Source: Alphaproteobacteria bacterium (GTDB taxonomy: Bacteria; Pseudomonadota; Alphaproteobacteria; Caulobacterales; Caulobacteraceae). From it: DNA of 34,001 nt. Position numbers and translations under genes: made by a program. Position 1 is the stretch's first letter. Every line of letters starts with the position of its first letter. The stretch is from positions 1-34,001 of the forward strand of contig JAHJYN010000172.1 of assembly GCA_018826885.1 (NCBI GenBank). Reading direction: 5' to 3'. This document shows, piece by piece, positions 1-9,861 of this stretch. A model generated the notes under the pieces. It was not told the origin of the DNA. It did not search any database and saw only the letters and a list, made by a program, of their open reading frames with translations.

Positions 1-8
1 AACGACTA

Positions 9-36
9 AGGCCGCCGGGTTTTCACCCGACGGCCT
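9..36 (-). terminator. GC-rich hairpin with GAAA-type tetraloop, possible terminator
   Basis: aggccgccgggt-tttc-acccgacggcct; near-perfect 12-bp inverted repeat. Read on the minus strand it is AGGCCGUCGGGU GAAA ACCCGGCGGCCU followed by a weak UAGUCGUU tail. Downstream of the AI-2E gene (minus strand). Confidence 0.5.
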
Positions 37-154
37 CTGTCTGGACGAGCCCGGGAGGGGGAGGGGTCGTCCTCGCGCGCCGCGACCGGGGGAGGGGGAG
101 GGAGGCCGCGGCGGTGATCGACAGGTGGTCTGCCCCGACTCGCCTTTCAAGCCG

Positions 155-1297
155 TCAGCTATCCGAAACGTCCTGGCCTGCCTGTGGCGCGTTGACGCGG
201 GGCGAGGGCCGCTTGCGCGCGGGGGGCTCGTCCGCATCCGGATAGGGCTCGCCGTCGCCCGACATCAGAATGGCCATCCACCGGCTGCCCTTGAACTCAG
301 CCAGGATGGCCATCATCAAAACCGCCAGCGGCGTTGACAGGAACATGCCGATCACGCCCCACAGCTTGCCCCACAGGGCCAGTGACAGCAGGACCACCAC
401 CGGGTCGATGTTCTGGTTGTCGCCCTGCATGCGCGGCTGGATCCAGTTGCCGACGATGAACAGCACGGCCTGCAGGCCGATCAGCAGGATCAGCGCCGGC
501 CAGTAGCTCTCGAACTGAACCAGGGCGAACATGGGCGGGGCAAGACCCGCGACCGCGCCGCCCAGGATCGGAATGAAGCCGACCACGAAGATGACGAAGG
601 TCCAGAACTCGGCGTTCTGCAGGCCCACAGCCCGCATCAGCACCCAGGCCACGGCGCAGATCATGATGCCGGTCACGGCCTGGACCCACAGATAGCCCTC
701 GACCCCCGAGCGGATGCGCTGAAACACGGCGCGCGCCTCGTGTCGGGTTTCGCGGACCGGGAACATGCCGACGATCTTGCGCTGGAACCCTGCCTGGGCC
801 GCAATCAGGAACCCGAGATAGACAAGGACGAAGAAGGCGCCGCTGGCGACGTTCTGAACCTGCAGGGCAAAGTCGGCCACATAGCTGCGCAGATCGACAT
901 CCCCGATCAGATCCATGGCCGTCGGCGGGCTGGCGATCCCGAACAGGTCTGCCAGATCCCGGATGACCTGATCGATCCGGGGGCCGAGGCGGGTGGAGAC
1001 CCCCGAGGCCTCGCCGAAGAAGCCCGCCGCGCCATTCACGATGATGGCGATCGAGGCGAAGAAGCCCAGAATGACCAGAACCACAGCCGCCACACCGGCC
1101 ATCCGGTCGCTCAGCACCGTATTGTCGGCCACGAACCGCTTGATGCCGTCGATCATGATCAGCAGGAAGATGGCCATGGCCAGCGGGGTCAGAATGTCCC
1201 GCAGCCAGTAGAGCGCCGCTCCACCGGCCACGGCGGCCAGCAGCACCAGCGCATTGCGCGATACGGTCGAGGTCGGCAGCGCGAGGACGGATTTCAT
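155..1297 (-). CDS. AI-2E family transporter / permease
   Basis: ORF 155..2065(-) trimmed to internal [49 protein letters not shown]...; multi-[17 protein letters not shown] and NWIQPRMQG motifs typical of the PerM/AI-2E family. Confidence 0.85.
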   Translation of the reverse strand: MKSVLALPTSTVSRNALVLLAAVAGGAALYWLRDILTPLAMAIFLLIMIDGIKRFVADNTVLSDRMAGVAAVVLVILGFFASIAIIVNGAAGFFGEASGVSTRLGPRIDQVIRDLADLFGIASPPTAMDLIGDVDLRSYVADFALQVQNVASGAFFVLVYLGFLIAAQAGFQRKIVGMFPVRETRHEARAVFQRIRSGVEGYLWVQAVTGIMICAVAWVLMRAVGLQNAEFWTFVIFVVGFIPILGGAVAGLAPPMFALVQFESYWPALILLIGLQAVLFIVGNWIQPRMQGDNQNIDPVVVLLSLALWGKLWGVIGMFLSTPLAVLMMAILAEFKGSRWMAILMSGDGEPYPDADEPPARKRPSPRVNAPQAGQDVSDS

Positions 1298-1378
1298 GAG
1301 CCGGTTGTCCGGCTTCCCGGCGTTCCCGTCAATCGCGGTCTGGTCTATGTCTGGCAGCAGACATTGCGAGGACTGGGC

Positions 1379-2953
1379 ATGAGCGCGACGGACGGGCTGT
1401 TTCTGGGGTGGACCGAAGACGACGGGGAGACCCATGCCCGGCACCTGCGGTTTGATCGCGCCAACCGCCACGGGGTGATCGCGGGCGCCACAGGCACCGG
1501 CAAGACCGTCACCCTGCAGATTCTGGCGCAGGGCTTTTCCGACGCCGGGGTCCCGGTGTTCTGCGCCGATGTGAAGGGCGACCTGTCGGGCATAGCGGTG
1601 GCGGGCACCCCCAATGAGAAACTGATCGCCCGGGCCGAGGGCATGCAGCTGGCGCTGACCCCGCGCGCCGCGCCGACGGTCTTCTGGGACCTGTATGGCG
1701 AGGCGGGCCATCCGGTGCGCACCACCGTCAGCGAGATCGGGCCGGTGCTGATGGCCCGCATGCTGGGCCTGAATGAGGTGCAGGAGGGCGTGCTGTCGGT
1801 CGTCTTCCACGTCGCGGATACCGAGGGCCTGCTGCTGCTCGACCTCGACGATCTGCGGGCCCTGCTGGTCCATGTCGGCGAGAATGCCGAGCGGATCGGG
1901 CGCGAGGTCGGCCATGTGGCGCCCGCCTCGATCGCCGCCATCCAGCGGTCGCTGCTGCAGCTGGAGCAGGAGGGCGGCAAGGCCTTCTTCGGCGAACCGG
2001 CATTGCGGCTTGAGGATCTGATCCGCACCAGTCTGGACGGGCGGGGGCAGGTCAATGTGCTGCACGCCGCGCGGTTGATGAACAGTCCGCGGCTGTATTC
2101 CGCCTTCCTGCTATGGTTGCTGTCGGAACTGTTCGAGCAGCTGCCCGAGATCGGCGATCCGGAAAAGCCGCGTCTGGTGTTCTTCTTCGACGAGGCCCAC
2201 CTGCTGTTCGACGACACGCCGAAGGCCCTGGTCGACAAGGTGGAACAGGTCGTGCGCCTGATCCGGTCCAAGGGGGTCGGCGTCTATTTCGTCACCCAGA
2301 ACCCGGCCGATATCCCCGACAGTGTGCTCAGCCAGCTGGGCAACCGCATCCAGCACGCGCTGAGGGCCTATACGCCGTCCGAGCAGAAGGGCCTGAAGGC
2401 CGCCGCGGGCAGTTTCCGGCCCAATCCGGCCTTCGATACGGCCGAGGCCATTCCGGCGCTGGGCGTCGGTGAGGCGGTGGTCTCGACCCTCGACGAAAAG
2501 GGCGCGCCCTCGATGGTCGCCCGCACCAAGATCCGCCCGCCCGACAGTCGGCTTGGTCCGGCCACAGAGGCCGAACGCGCGCAGGTCATGGCCGCCAGCC
2601 CCGTACGCGGCGTCTATGACACGCCGGTCGATCGGGAATCCGCCCATGAAATCCTGACGGCCCGCCATGCAAAAGCGGATCAGGCCGAGGCCGAGGCGAA
2701 AGCCGCTGCGGACAAGGCCAGGGCCGATGCGCTGGCGGCCAAGGAGGCGGAGAAGGCCCGCGTGGCCCGGGAGAAGGAAGAGACCCGCATCCGCCGCGAG
2801 GCCGAGCGCGAAGCCCGCGCCCGCGCCCCGGCCCGCCGCTCGACCCGCGAAACTCCGCTGGAGGCCGCGACCAAATCCGTGCTGCGCACCGCCGGCTCAA
2901 CCCTGACCCGCGAGATCCTGCGCGGCGTCTTGGGCGGGATGCGGCGGCGGTGA
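1379..2953 (+). CDS. HerA-like helicase/ATPase, DUF853 family
   Basis: [47 protein letters not shown] (Walker A), [12 protein letters not shown] (Walker B), [27 protein letters not shown]; charged coiled C-terminus. Confidence 0.88.
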   Translation: MSATDGLFLGWTEDDGETHARHLRFDRANRHGVIAGATGTGKTVTLQILAQGFSDAGVPVFCADVKGDLSGIAVAGTPNEKLIARAEGMQLALTPRAAPTVFWDLYGEAGHPVRTTVSEIGPVLMARMLGLNEVQEGVLSVVFHVADTEGLLLLDLDDLRALLVHVGENAERIGREVGHVAPASIAAIQRSLLQLEQEGGKAFFGEPALRLEDLIRTSLDGRGQVNVLHAARLMNSPRLYSAFLLWLLSELFEQLPEIGDPEKPRLVFFFDEAHLLFDDTPKALVDKVEQVVRLIRSKGVGVYFVTQNPADIPDSVLSQLGNRIQHALRAYTPSEQKGLKAAAGSFRPNPAFDTAEAIPALGVGEAVVSTLDEKGAPSMVARTKIRPPDSRLGPATEAERAQVMAASPVRGVYDTPVDRESAHEILTARHAKADQAEAEAKAAADKARADALAAKEAEKARVAREKEETRIRREAEREARARAPARRSTRETPLEAATKSVLRTAGSTLTREILRGVLGGMRRR

Positions 2954-3411
2954 TCGACGCGTTCGTCGAGCGGCACGCCCTCTTCTTTGTCTTCTTCCCC
3001 TTGGTGTGGATTGGAGCCATCGTAACGGCATCCGTCGTCTTCCGCAGGCATCGCGGCAAGCGGATCTTTGCGACGAGTCCCGACGGCTGCATCTTCGAGG
3101 AAAATCGGACGTCGGGGCGTGAGCTGGGAGGCATCCGGGCGCTTGGGGGAGCATCCAACGCACTGAAAGTCTGTGTCACCCGCGATACGTTGTACGTTCT
3201 GCCGTGTTTCCCGTTCTCCCTGATGTTCATGCCCGAAATCTGGGGGCTGGACCATGAGATCAAGCTGCGCCGGATACAGACGATAGAGGATCGATCAGGA
3301 CTGTTCGGCCACTCACTGGTTGTGCACCTCGCCGATGACAAACGGATCGAACTTCGACTCCGTGACCCCGACGGCTTCCAGCACGCCATCCAAGCAGCAG
3401 GGCGAACCTAG
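2950..3411 (+). CDS. hypothetical membrane-anchored protein, possible PH-like domain
   Basis: 153 aa, GTG start overlapping the upstream stop (GTGA), N-terminal TM segment [23 protein letters not shown], beta-rich C-terminal part ([44 protein letters not shown]). Confidence 0.6.
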   Translation: MIDAFVERHALFFVFFPLVWIGAIVTASVVFRRHRGKRIFATSPDGCIFEENRTSGRELGGIRALGGASNALKVCVTRDTLYVLPCFPFSLMFMPEIWGLDHEIKLRRIQTIEDRSGLFGHSLVVHLADDKRIELRLRDPDGFQHAIQAAGRT

Positions 3412-4520
3412 AATCGCGGCACCAGCCGCCACATCCTGAGGGGGTGGCGCACCGCGCCGGCTTCCGCGCCGGCCGCATCGCCCCGGCCCATATAGAGGTC
3501 GGCGCGGACCGGGCCGCGAATGGCCGAGCCGGTGTCGAGCGCCATGACGAGGCCGCGATAGCTGGCGCGGGCGCCGATCAGATTGCCGCCGTCGGCCTCG
3601 ATCCAGACCGGCTCGCCATAGGTCCAGTGGGCGGGATCCACCGCAATGGCGCGACGTGCCGGCAGGGGAATGCCCGCCGCTCCGGCCGGATGGCCACCGT
3701 CGTCGGGATCCATGCGGAAAAAGATGTAGCGCGGATTGAGCGCCATCACCGCCCTCGCCTCAGGCCCCCGGTGGGCGGCCAGCCAGCCCCGGATGGCGTC
3801 GCCCGAGGTGCCGTTCGGCGGCAGCAGGCCCTGGTCCGCCATGGGCCGGGCGATGCCGACAAAGGGATGGCCGTTGTCGGCCGCATAGGCGGCGCGCGCC
3901 CGCGATCCGTCGGCAAAGGTCAGATAACCCGAGCCCTGGATCTGCAGGAAGAACAGGTCTTCGGCCCGCATCCAACCGAGGATTTCGTAGGATGACGCAT
4001 TGGCCTCGATGGTCGCCCGGTCGTCCAGCCGGTCGCCGCGCTGCCAGCCTGCGGGCCGGGCCAGCACCGGGGCATCATAATCGGCGTCGGGGGCGCGGCG
4101 CGCCTCGTATTCCGGGGCAAAATAGCTCGTCAGCAGGGCGCGGGACGGCTCGGGGGCATAGGCCTCGACCGCCACAAACCGGCTTTCCAGAAAGGCGCGC
4201 GCCTCGCTGGGCGTCGGATTGTCGGCGACCAGCGCGCGGGCCTCGGCGCAGAGCGCCTGCGACGCGGGCTCGCGCCGGGCACTGCAGCCCGAGGCATAGG
4301 CGATCAGGGCCGTCAGATGGTCTTCCTGGTCCCAGCCGGGCAGGGCGGTGAGCGCCATCGCGCCCGAGATCGGAGACGGCGAGGTCGGAGGTGCGGGCCG
4401 GGTGACCGGAGGCTCCGGCAGGGGCGGCGCGGACGGCTCAGGCGCGCTGGCACAGGCCGAAACGACGGCGGCCAGCAGCAGGGCCGCAACCGCTTGCGCC
4501 CGACCGGCCGCCCGCGTCAT
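3408..4520 (-). CDS. mltA: membrane-bound lytic murein transglycosylase A (MltA)
   Basis: Lipobox VVSAC near N-terminus; LLTSYFAPEYEARR, FFLQIQGSGYLTFADG, NPRYIFFR, 3D-like C-terminal domain ALDTGSAIRGPVRADLYMGRGDAAG. Confidence 0.9.
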   Translation of the reverse strand: MTRAAGRAQAVAALLLAAVVSACASAPEPSAPPLPEPPVTRPAPPTSPSPISGAMALTALPGWDQEDHLTALIAYASGCSARREPASQALCAEARALVADNPTPSEARAFLESRFVAVEAYAPEPSRALLTSYFAPEYEARRAPDADYDAPVLARPAGWQRGDRLDDRATIEANASSYEILGWMRAEDLFFLQIQGSGYLTFADGSRARAAYAADNGHPFVGIARPMADQGLLPPNGTSGDAIRGWLAAHRGPEARAVMALNPRYIFFRMDPDDGGHPAGAAGIPLPARRAIAVDPAHWTYGEPVWIEADGGNLIGARASYRGLVMALDTGSAIRGPVRADLYMGRGDAAGAEAGAVRHPLRMWRLVPRF

Positions 4521-5152
4521 GCGGTGGCGGGCTCCACCCGGGCCAGCACCCAGTTGGGGTCGCTGGCGTTCAGCGGGCGCTCGAAGGTCCAGAGTTCCGC
4601 AGTGCGACGTTCCTCGACGCGCGGCTCGGCGTCGCCGGCGCTGATGGTCTGCTTCAGTTCCGACAGGAAGCGCACCTTGGCCACGGCCTTCTCTCCCTCG
4701 ACCGTCGCCAGCTCCAGATCGGCGCGCGGGACATGGGGAAATTCGACCCGTTCCTGCTCGCCGCGGGCCTCGCGGTCGGCCATGCCGGCCTCGAACGAGG
4801 TCATGACGACGGGGGTCAGGAGCGGCTTCAGGGCCTCCCGGTCGCCCTCGGCATAGCCGCGGACGATGGTCTCATGGGCCTGACGGGCCCCGTCGAGGAA
4901 GCGGTGGGGGTCAAAGGCGGGATCGCGGGCCTTCAGACCGGCGATGGCGGCAAGGGTTGCGGAATCGAGGACGGTTCCCGTCGCCGCCTGCCCGCCCTGC
5001 GGGGCATCGGCCCCCTCAGGCGTGCCCTTTGGCTTCGCACGGGCATCCTCTTCCGGCTGGCGGCCGACCTTCTTGCCCAGCACATTGTACAGCTGGAACA
5101 GCACCACGGCCGCGATCACGGCAAACAGGATGATCTGGAATTGAGGATTCAC
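4517..5152 (-). CDS. Tim44/TimA-like domain protein
   Basis: GTG start; (M)NPQFQIILFAVIAAVVLFQLYNVLGKKVGRQ N-terminal TM, then FDPHRFLDGARQAHETIVRGYAEGDREALKPLL typical of bacterial Tim44-like proteins. Confidence 0.82.
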   Translation of the reverse strand: MNPQFQIILFAVIAAVVLFQLYNVLGKKVGRQPEEDARAKPKGTPEGADAPQGGQAATGTVLDSATLAAIAGLKARDPAFDPHRFLDGARQAHETIVRGYAEGDREALKPLLTPVVMTSFEAGMADREARGEQERVEFPHVPRADLELATVEGEKAVAKVRFLSELKQTISAGDAEPRVEERRTAELWTFERPLNASDPNWVLARVEPATA

Positions 5153-5370
5153 GTCGGGTCCGGGTCTGGCGCCACCGAAGGTGCGGCGCTTGACCCTGAG
5201 GATTAGGGATTGCCGGGGCCCCATGCAAGGCGGCCCGGCGGCGCGCCCCGGCCCGGCTGCCCCCCGGGGGTGTGTGACATTGCCGCCCCGCGTCCGTCAT
5301 GCTAGTCGCCCCGCCTTCAGGCCGCTGCTGGGGTCTGAGCTTTCATCGATCCAGGAAGACCTGTCCGCGC

Positions 5371-5904
5371 ATGACCGATTCCACGCCTCCCGCCCCCAAT
5401 GGCGACACCCCGAACGGCTCGACCGAAACGCCGGTGCAGCCGGGCCAGCCCGCCCTGCCGGGCTTTCGCATCATGGCCCAGTATGTGCGGGACTTCTCGT
5501 TCGAGAACCCGCGCGCCCCGGAAAGCCTGAAGGTCGAGGGTCGCCCCAATATCGATCTCGGCGTCGAAATGAACGCCCAGGGCCGTCAGGACGGCCTGTT
5601 CGAGGTGGAGCTGAAGCTGTCGGTCAAGGCCACCAGCGAGGACAAGCCGGTGTTTCAGGTCGAGCTGGTCTATGGCGGCCTGTTCCAGCTGATGAATGTC
5701 GCGGAGAAGGACATCGAGCCGCTGCTGCTGATCGAATGCCCGCGCTATCTGTTCCCGTTCGCGCGCGAGACCATCGCCAAGGCGACCTCGGACGGTGGTT
5801 TCTATCCGCCCTTCCTGATGGAGCCGATCGACTTCGCCGCCATCTTTGCCCAGCGCCAGGCCCAGGTGGCGCGCGGCGCCTCGACCCCTCCCGGTCAGGC
5901 CTGA
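5371..5904 (+). CDS. secB: protein-export chaperone SecB
   Basis: [77 protein letters not shown]. Confidence 0.96.
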   Translation: MTDSTPPAPNGDTPNGSTETPVQPGQPALPGFRIMAQYVRDFSFENPRAPESLKVEGRPNIDLGVEMNAQGRQDGLFEVELKLSVKATSEDKPVFQVELVYGGLFQLMNVAEKDIEPLLLIECPRYLFPFARETIAKATSDGGFYPPFLMEPIDFAAIFAQRQAQVARGASTPPGQA

Positions 5905-5923
5905 GCCTGTCTGAACGGGGCGA

Positions 5924-6613
5924 TCAGGCCTTCAGCCAGAGCGCCTGATCCCCCAGTTCGGCGGCGACAAAGGCCGCATGGGCCTGAACCTCGGCTTCGG
6001 TCAGGCGCGGTGAGAGCGGCGAAGGTCGCGCCCCGTGGCGCCGGGGGCCATCCGGTCCGCCCGTCTCATCCGAGCGCGCGACCAGCTCCAGCGAGCGGGC
6101 CTTGCCGCCCTTCAGCTCCAGATAGACATCCGACAGCAGGCGGGCATCGATCAGGGCCCCGTGCAGGCTGCGTTCGGTCAGGGAAATCTTGAACCGGCGA
6201 CACAGGGCATCCAGCGAATTGGCCATGCCGGGAAACCGCATCTGGGCCATCTGCAGGGTGTCGATCCAGCGCACCTCCTCGATCAGCAGCTGGCCGCACA
6301 GGCCCAGTTCGTGATTGATGAAGGCCCGGTCGAAGCTGGCGTTGTGGGCGATCACGGGCGCATCGCCGATGAACTCCAGCAGATCGGCCGCGATCTCGGC
6401 GAATTTGGGGGCATCGCGCAACTTCTCGAGCGTGATGCCGTGGACGGCGATGGCGCCGGCGGGAATGTCGCGCTCGGGGTGGATCAGACGGTGGAAGGTG
6501 CGGCCGGTCGGCAGCAGGTCGTCGATCTCGATACAGCCGACCTCGATCATCCGGTCACCGGTCCGGGGGTCGAAGCCGGTGGTTTCAGTATCCAGAACGA
6601 TTTCGCGCGCCAT
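5924..6613 (-). CDS. dnaQ: DNA polymerase III epsilon subunit (proofreading exonuclease)
   Basis: MAREIVLDTETTGFDPRTGDRMIEVGCIEI (ExoI), VIAHNASFDRAFINHEL (ExoII), LHGALIDARLLSDVYLEL (ExoIII). Confidence 0.95.
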   Translation of the reverse strand: MAREIVLDTETTGFDPRTGDRMIEVGCIEIDDLLPTGRTFHRLIHPERDIPAGAIAVHGITLEKLRDAPKFAEIAADLLEFIGDAPVIAHNASFDRAFINHELGLCGQLLIEEVRWIDTLQMAQMRFPGMANSLDALCRRFKISLTERSLHGALIDARLLSDVYLELKGGKARSLELVARSDETGGPDGPRRHGARPSPLSPRLTEAEVQAHAAFVAAELGDQALWLKA

Positions 6614-6643
6614 GGCCCTTGATGCCGCGCTTCGCCCCGGGCT

Positions 6644-7246
6644 TCAATCCGTTGAGGATGAGGTCAGGCGTTCCATCAACAGGGCAACCTGCTGTCGGGC
6701 ATGGGGTATGCCCTGGCCGGTATCGATCACCGCATCGGCGCGGGCGCGCTTTTCCGCATCCGGCACCTGGCGGGCGAGAATCTGCTTGAAACGGGCCTCG
6801 GTCATGCCGGGCCGGGACAGGACGCGCCGGCGTTGCTCGGCCTCGGGGGCGCTGACCACCACCACAGCCGTGACCCCGGTCCGGTCGGCCCCCGTCTCGA
6901 ACCAGAGGGGAATGTCCAGAACCGCGACCGCACGACCCTCTGCCCTCGCCCGGGCGACAAAGGACTCCCGGTCGGCTCGCACCAGCGGATGGACGATGGC
7001 TTCCAGCGCTGGAAAGCCTTCGGGAGACTCCTGAAGCCGGGCCGAGAGCCGGGTCCGGTCGACCGCGCCGTCGACGAGCACGCCGGGAAAGGCCGCCTCG
7101 ACGGCGTCCACCGCGGCGCCGCCCTTTTGATAGAGTGTGTGGACGGCGGCATCCGCATCCCAGACGGCAGCCCCCGCCTCTTCGAACAGGCGGGCGGTCG
7201 TGCTTTTGCCCATGCCGATCGAGCCGGTCAGCACCAGGATCTTCAT
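6644..7246 (-). CDS. coaE: dephospho-CoA kinase
   Basis: [53 protein letters not shown]. Confidence 0.93.
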   Translation of the reverse strand: MKILVLTGSIGMGKSTTARLFEEAGAAVWDADAAVHTLYQKGGAAVDAVEAAFPGVLVDGAVDRTRLSARLQESPEGFPALEAIVHPLVRADRESFVARARAEGRAVAVLDIPLWFETGADRTGVTAVVVVSAPEAEQRRRVLSRPGMTEARFKQILARQVPDAEKRARADAVIDTGQGIPHARQQVALLMERLTSSSTD

Positions 7247-8052
7247 GCCCGCTCTCCCAGCACCCGCAGGGCCTCGGCCCGGACATCAATGTCGGGCGGG
7301 GCGACGCCGAAGAGGGTCGTAAACGACGGCCGCGCCTGGCCGATCAGCATGGCCAGTCCGTCGACGACGGTGTGGCCCCGATCTGCGCCGGCCTGCAGGA
7401 ATCCGGTCATCAGGGGCCGGTAGGTCATGTCCATCAGCACGGCACCGGGCGCGATGGCCGTCATGTCCAGCTCGGGCGGGACGCTCAGCGCATTGACGAT
7501 GAGGGCGGCGTCGGAGACGGCAGGACTGCAGACCAGTCGGGCGGACACGCGGGGCTGGACGGCGGCGATCAGGGCCTCGACGCGCGCGGCCGTGCGGTTG
7601 ACGATCCGCACCTCGGCAAAGACCTGCCCGAGGGCAAGCACCGCCGCCCGCGCCGCGCCGCCAGCGCCCAGCACTGTGGCGATGCTGCCCGCCATCGCCA
7701 GAGCCGGAGCCTGTTCCGCCAGCGCGGCCATCAGGCCGTCACCGTCAGTGCTGTCGGCCTTGAGAACGCCCCCCTCCTGCCAGAGCAGATTGGCCGATCC
7801 ACAGGCGCGGGCCGTGTCGCTGGCGTCGTCCGCCAGGGCGAGGGCGGCTTCCTTCCACGGCGCGGTGACGTTCAGGCCGCGAAGGGCACCCGCCCGCACC
7901 CGCTGGACCAGCGCCCGGAACGCGGCCTCGTCTTCGGGCCCATAACGATCATAGACGGCATCAAGACCCACCGCCGCGAGCCAGGCCCCGTGGATCACCG
8001 GACTGAGCGAATGGGCGATCGGCCAGCCCGCAACCCCGGCCCGGATGGTCAT
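7243..8052 (-). CDS. aroE: shikimate dehydrogenase
   Basis: [81 protein letters not shown]. Confidence 0.93.
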   Translation of the reverse strand: MTIRAGVAGWPIAHSLSPVIHGAWLAAVGLDAVYDRYGPEDEAAFRALVQRVRAGALRGLNVTAPWKEAALALADDASDTARACGSANLLWQEGGVLKADSTDGDGLMAALAEQAPALAMAGSIATVLGAGGAARAAVLALGQVFAEVRIVNRTAARVEALIAAVQPRVSARLVCSPAVSDAALIVNALSVPPELDMTAIAPGAVLMDMTYRPLMTGFLQAGADRGHTVVDGLAMLIGQARPSFTTLFGVAPPDIDVRAEALRVLGERA

Positions 8053-8657
8053 CGGTCGATCAGGCCCTGATCCCGCAGGGCCTCCAGCACCGCCCACAGC
8101 GGCAGGCCGAGCACGGTGAAATAGTCCCCCTCGATGCGCGAGAACAACTGGGCGCCGGGCCCTTCCAGCCGGTAGCCCCCGACCACGCCGGTCAGGGCAG
8201 GACCCTCGACCTCGAGGTAGGTGGCGAGCCAGGCGTCCGAGAAGTCCCGCACGGTCAAGGCGGCGGTGTCGACGTGGCGCCAGACGACCGCTCCGTCCCG
8301 GGCGAGCGCCGCGCCAGAATGCAGATGGTGAGTCCGGCCCCGGAAGCCCCGCAGGCGCGCGGCAATGGCGTCAAGACTGTCGGCCTTGGACACGATCGCG
8401 CCCTGGTCCTCCAGAATCTGGTCGCCGCCCAGTACCAGCACCCCGGGGCGCATCCGGCTGACCGCGACGGCCTTGGCCTCGGCCAGGCGCACCGCCATAT
8501 CGGCGGGCCCGAGGTCCGGATGGGACTGCCGCAGGCCTTCCTCATCCAGATCGGCGGGCTGGAGGTCGACCGTCAGTCCGACGCCCGCCATGAGGGCGCG
8601 GCGGGCCGCGCTGGCCGAAGCCAGCACCAGGGGCTGACGCTGGAATCCGGCGCTCAT
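8049..8657 (-). CDS. maf: Maf family nucleotide pyrophosphatase
   Basis: PLVLASASAARRALMAGVGL, LVLGGDQILEDQ, GPALTGVVGGYRLEGPGAQLFSRIEGDYFTVLGLPLWAVL; start within ORF 8049..9056(-). Confidence 0.93.
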   Translation of the reverse strand: MSAGFQRQPLVLASASAARRALMAGVGLTVDLQPADLDEEGLRQSHPDLGPADMAVRLAEAKAVAVSRMRPGVLVLGGDQILEDQGAIVSKADSLDAIAARLRGFRGRTHHLHSGAALARDGAVVWRHVDTAALTVRDFSDAWLATYLEVEGPALTGVVGGYRLEGPGAQLFSRIEGDYFTVLGLPLWAVLEALRDQGLIDR

Positions 8658-9532
8658 GACGGCATGCCCGGCGTGCGGCCCGCCTTGCCCGAGCGGCGCT
8701 CGCTCAGCAGGTTGACGATGGCCGCGGCGGTTTCCTCGACCGAGCGGCGGGTCACATCGATGACCGGCCAGCCGCGACGTTCGAAGGCCCGACGGGCCTT
8801 GATCGTCTCGTCGCGCACCGCGTCGTGATCGACATAGGAGGAACTGCGGCCGGCGTTCAGACCGTCGAGGCGGTTGCGCCGGATCTGGACCAGCCGGTCC
8901 GGCGAGACGGTCAGGCCGACGACCAGCGGCCCGTTCAGCTGAGTCAGGCGCTCGCCGTCCTCCTGACCGGGGACCAGCGGCACATTGGCCGCGCGGATGC
9001 CCCGGTGCGCCAGATAGATGCAGGTCGGGGTCTTGGAGGTCCGGCTGACTCCGCACAGCACCACATCGGCGCTCTCCAGCTGTTCCGTCGTGCCCTGGCC
9101 GTCGTCATGGGCCATGGCGAAGTCCAGCGCGCCGATGCGGTTGAAATAGTCGGTGTCCAGCGCGTGCTGGGCCCCGACCCGGGTCGACAGCGCCGCGCCC
9201 AGATAATGGGACAAGGCCCCGACCAGAGGATCGAGGGCGCCGATCTGGGGCATGTCCAGCGCGCGGCAGCCGTCCTCAAGCTGCAGACGCAGGCCCTTGT
9301 CGACCAGGGTGTGGAGGACCACACCCGGCGCCGCGGAGACTTCCTCGAGCACCCGCTCCATCTGTTTGGGCGAGCGGACCAGGGCGTAGATGTGCTCGAT
9401 CGGGATCACCCCATCGAACCGGGCGGTGACCGCCTTGGCCATGGCATTCAGGGTCTCCCCGGTCGAATCGGAGACGAGGTGGACATGGAAATAGGTGGCC
9501 AGCCGGCCGGAGCCTGAGCGTGTCGGGGTCAT
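8654..9532 (-). CDS. ppsR: pyruvate, water dikinase regulatory protein (DUF299 kinase/pyrophosphorylase)
   Basis: FHVHLVSDSTGETLNAMAKA, DVVLCGVSRTSKTPTCIYLAHRGIRAANVPLVPG, GWPVIDVTRRSVEETAAAIVNLL. Confidence 0.93.
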   Translation of the reverse strand: MTPTRSGSGRLATYFHVHLVSDSTGETLNAMAKAVTARFDGVIPIEHIYALVRSPKQMERVLEEVSAAPGVVLHTLVDKGLRLQLEDGCRALDMPQIGALDPLVGALSHYLGAALSTRVGAQHALDTDYFNRIGALDFAMAHDDGQGTTEQLESADVVLCGVSRTSKTPTCIYLAHRGIRAANVPLVPGQEDGERLTQLNGPLVVGLTVSPDRLVQIRRNRLDGLNAGRSSSYVDHDAVRDETIKARRAFERRGWPVIDVTRRSVEETAAAIVNLLSERRSGKAGRTPGMPS

Positions 9533-9561
9533 GTCCTGTCATCGTCCGAAGCGGCGCAGGC

Positions 9562-9577
9562 GTCAAACCCGTTTGAC
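9562..9577. promoter_or_regulatory. perfect inverted repeat GTCAAAC-CC-GTTTGAC, putative operator
   Basis: 7-bp arms with 2-nt spacer, about 30 bp upstream of the ppsR start codon. Confidence 0.55.
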
Positions 9578-9585
9578 CCGGCCCG

Positions 9586-9612
9586 GACTCCTGCGGAGCG
9601 AATCCGGGATTC
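9586..9612. promoter_or_regulatory. cluster of three GANTC (CcrM methylation) sites
   Basis: GACTC 9586-9590, GAATC 9600-9604, GATTC 9608-9612. Confidence 0.75.
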
Positions 9613-9613
9613 C

Positions 9614-9622
9614 TGTGGACGA
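9614..9622 (-). promoter_or_regulatory. DnaA-box-like nonamer TCGTCCACA
   Basis: TGTGGACGA on plus strand; reverse complement TCGTCCACA is close to TTRTCCACA. Confidence 0.5.
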
Positions 9623-9782
9623 AGGGCCTCTCAGGACGGGGATCAATCGCGCGATCATGCGGGTGAAATGCCGCCTATCGCGCAGGCGCCACCGACCCGG
9701 GGGACCAATGTGAAGATCTGACGACGGTCCGGCGCCATCTGTCCCAAGGGCAAGACCGGCCGCCAGATGCCTTGGGGAAAGG

Positions 9783-9797
9783 TTAATGAGACGTTAA
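9783..9797. promoter_or_regulatory. CtrA box TTAA-TGAGACG-TTAA
   Basis: Exact TTAA-N7-TTAA. Confidence 0.85.
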
Positions 9798-9846
9798 TCC
9801 GCGAACAGATGATCCCCCGGGCGACGTCAGCGCAGGAGCCCGCGTG

Positions 9847-9861
9847 TTAAGGTTTGATTAA
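9847..9861. promoter_or_regulatory. CtrA box TTAA-GGTTTGA-TTAA
   Basis: Exact TTAA-N7-TTAA; immediately followed by TTATCCCCG (9865-9873). Confidence 0.85.

Noticed and set aside
740-1378. N-terminal extension of the HerA-like ORF
   Set aside because: Overlaps the AI-2E gene on the other strand and has shadow-like composition; the conserved protein begins at MSATDG (1379).
1298-2065. N-terminal extension of the AI-2E ORF on the minus strand
   Set aside because: Antisense to the HerA-like ATPase with no hydrophobic character; true start at 1297.
1379-3411. HerA-type phage defence system
   Set aside because: The ATPase is the DUF853 housekeeping type and no Sir2, DUF4297 or nuclease partner is present; context is core genome.
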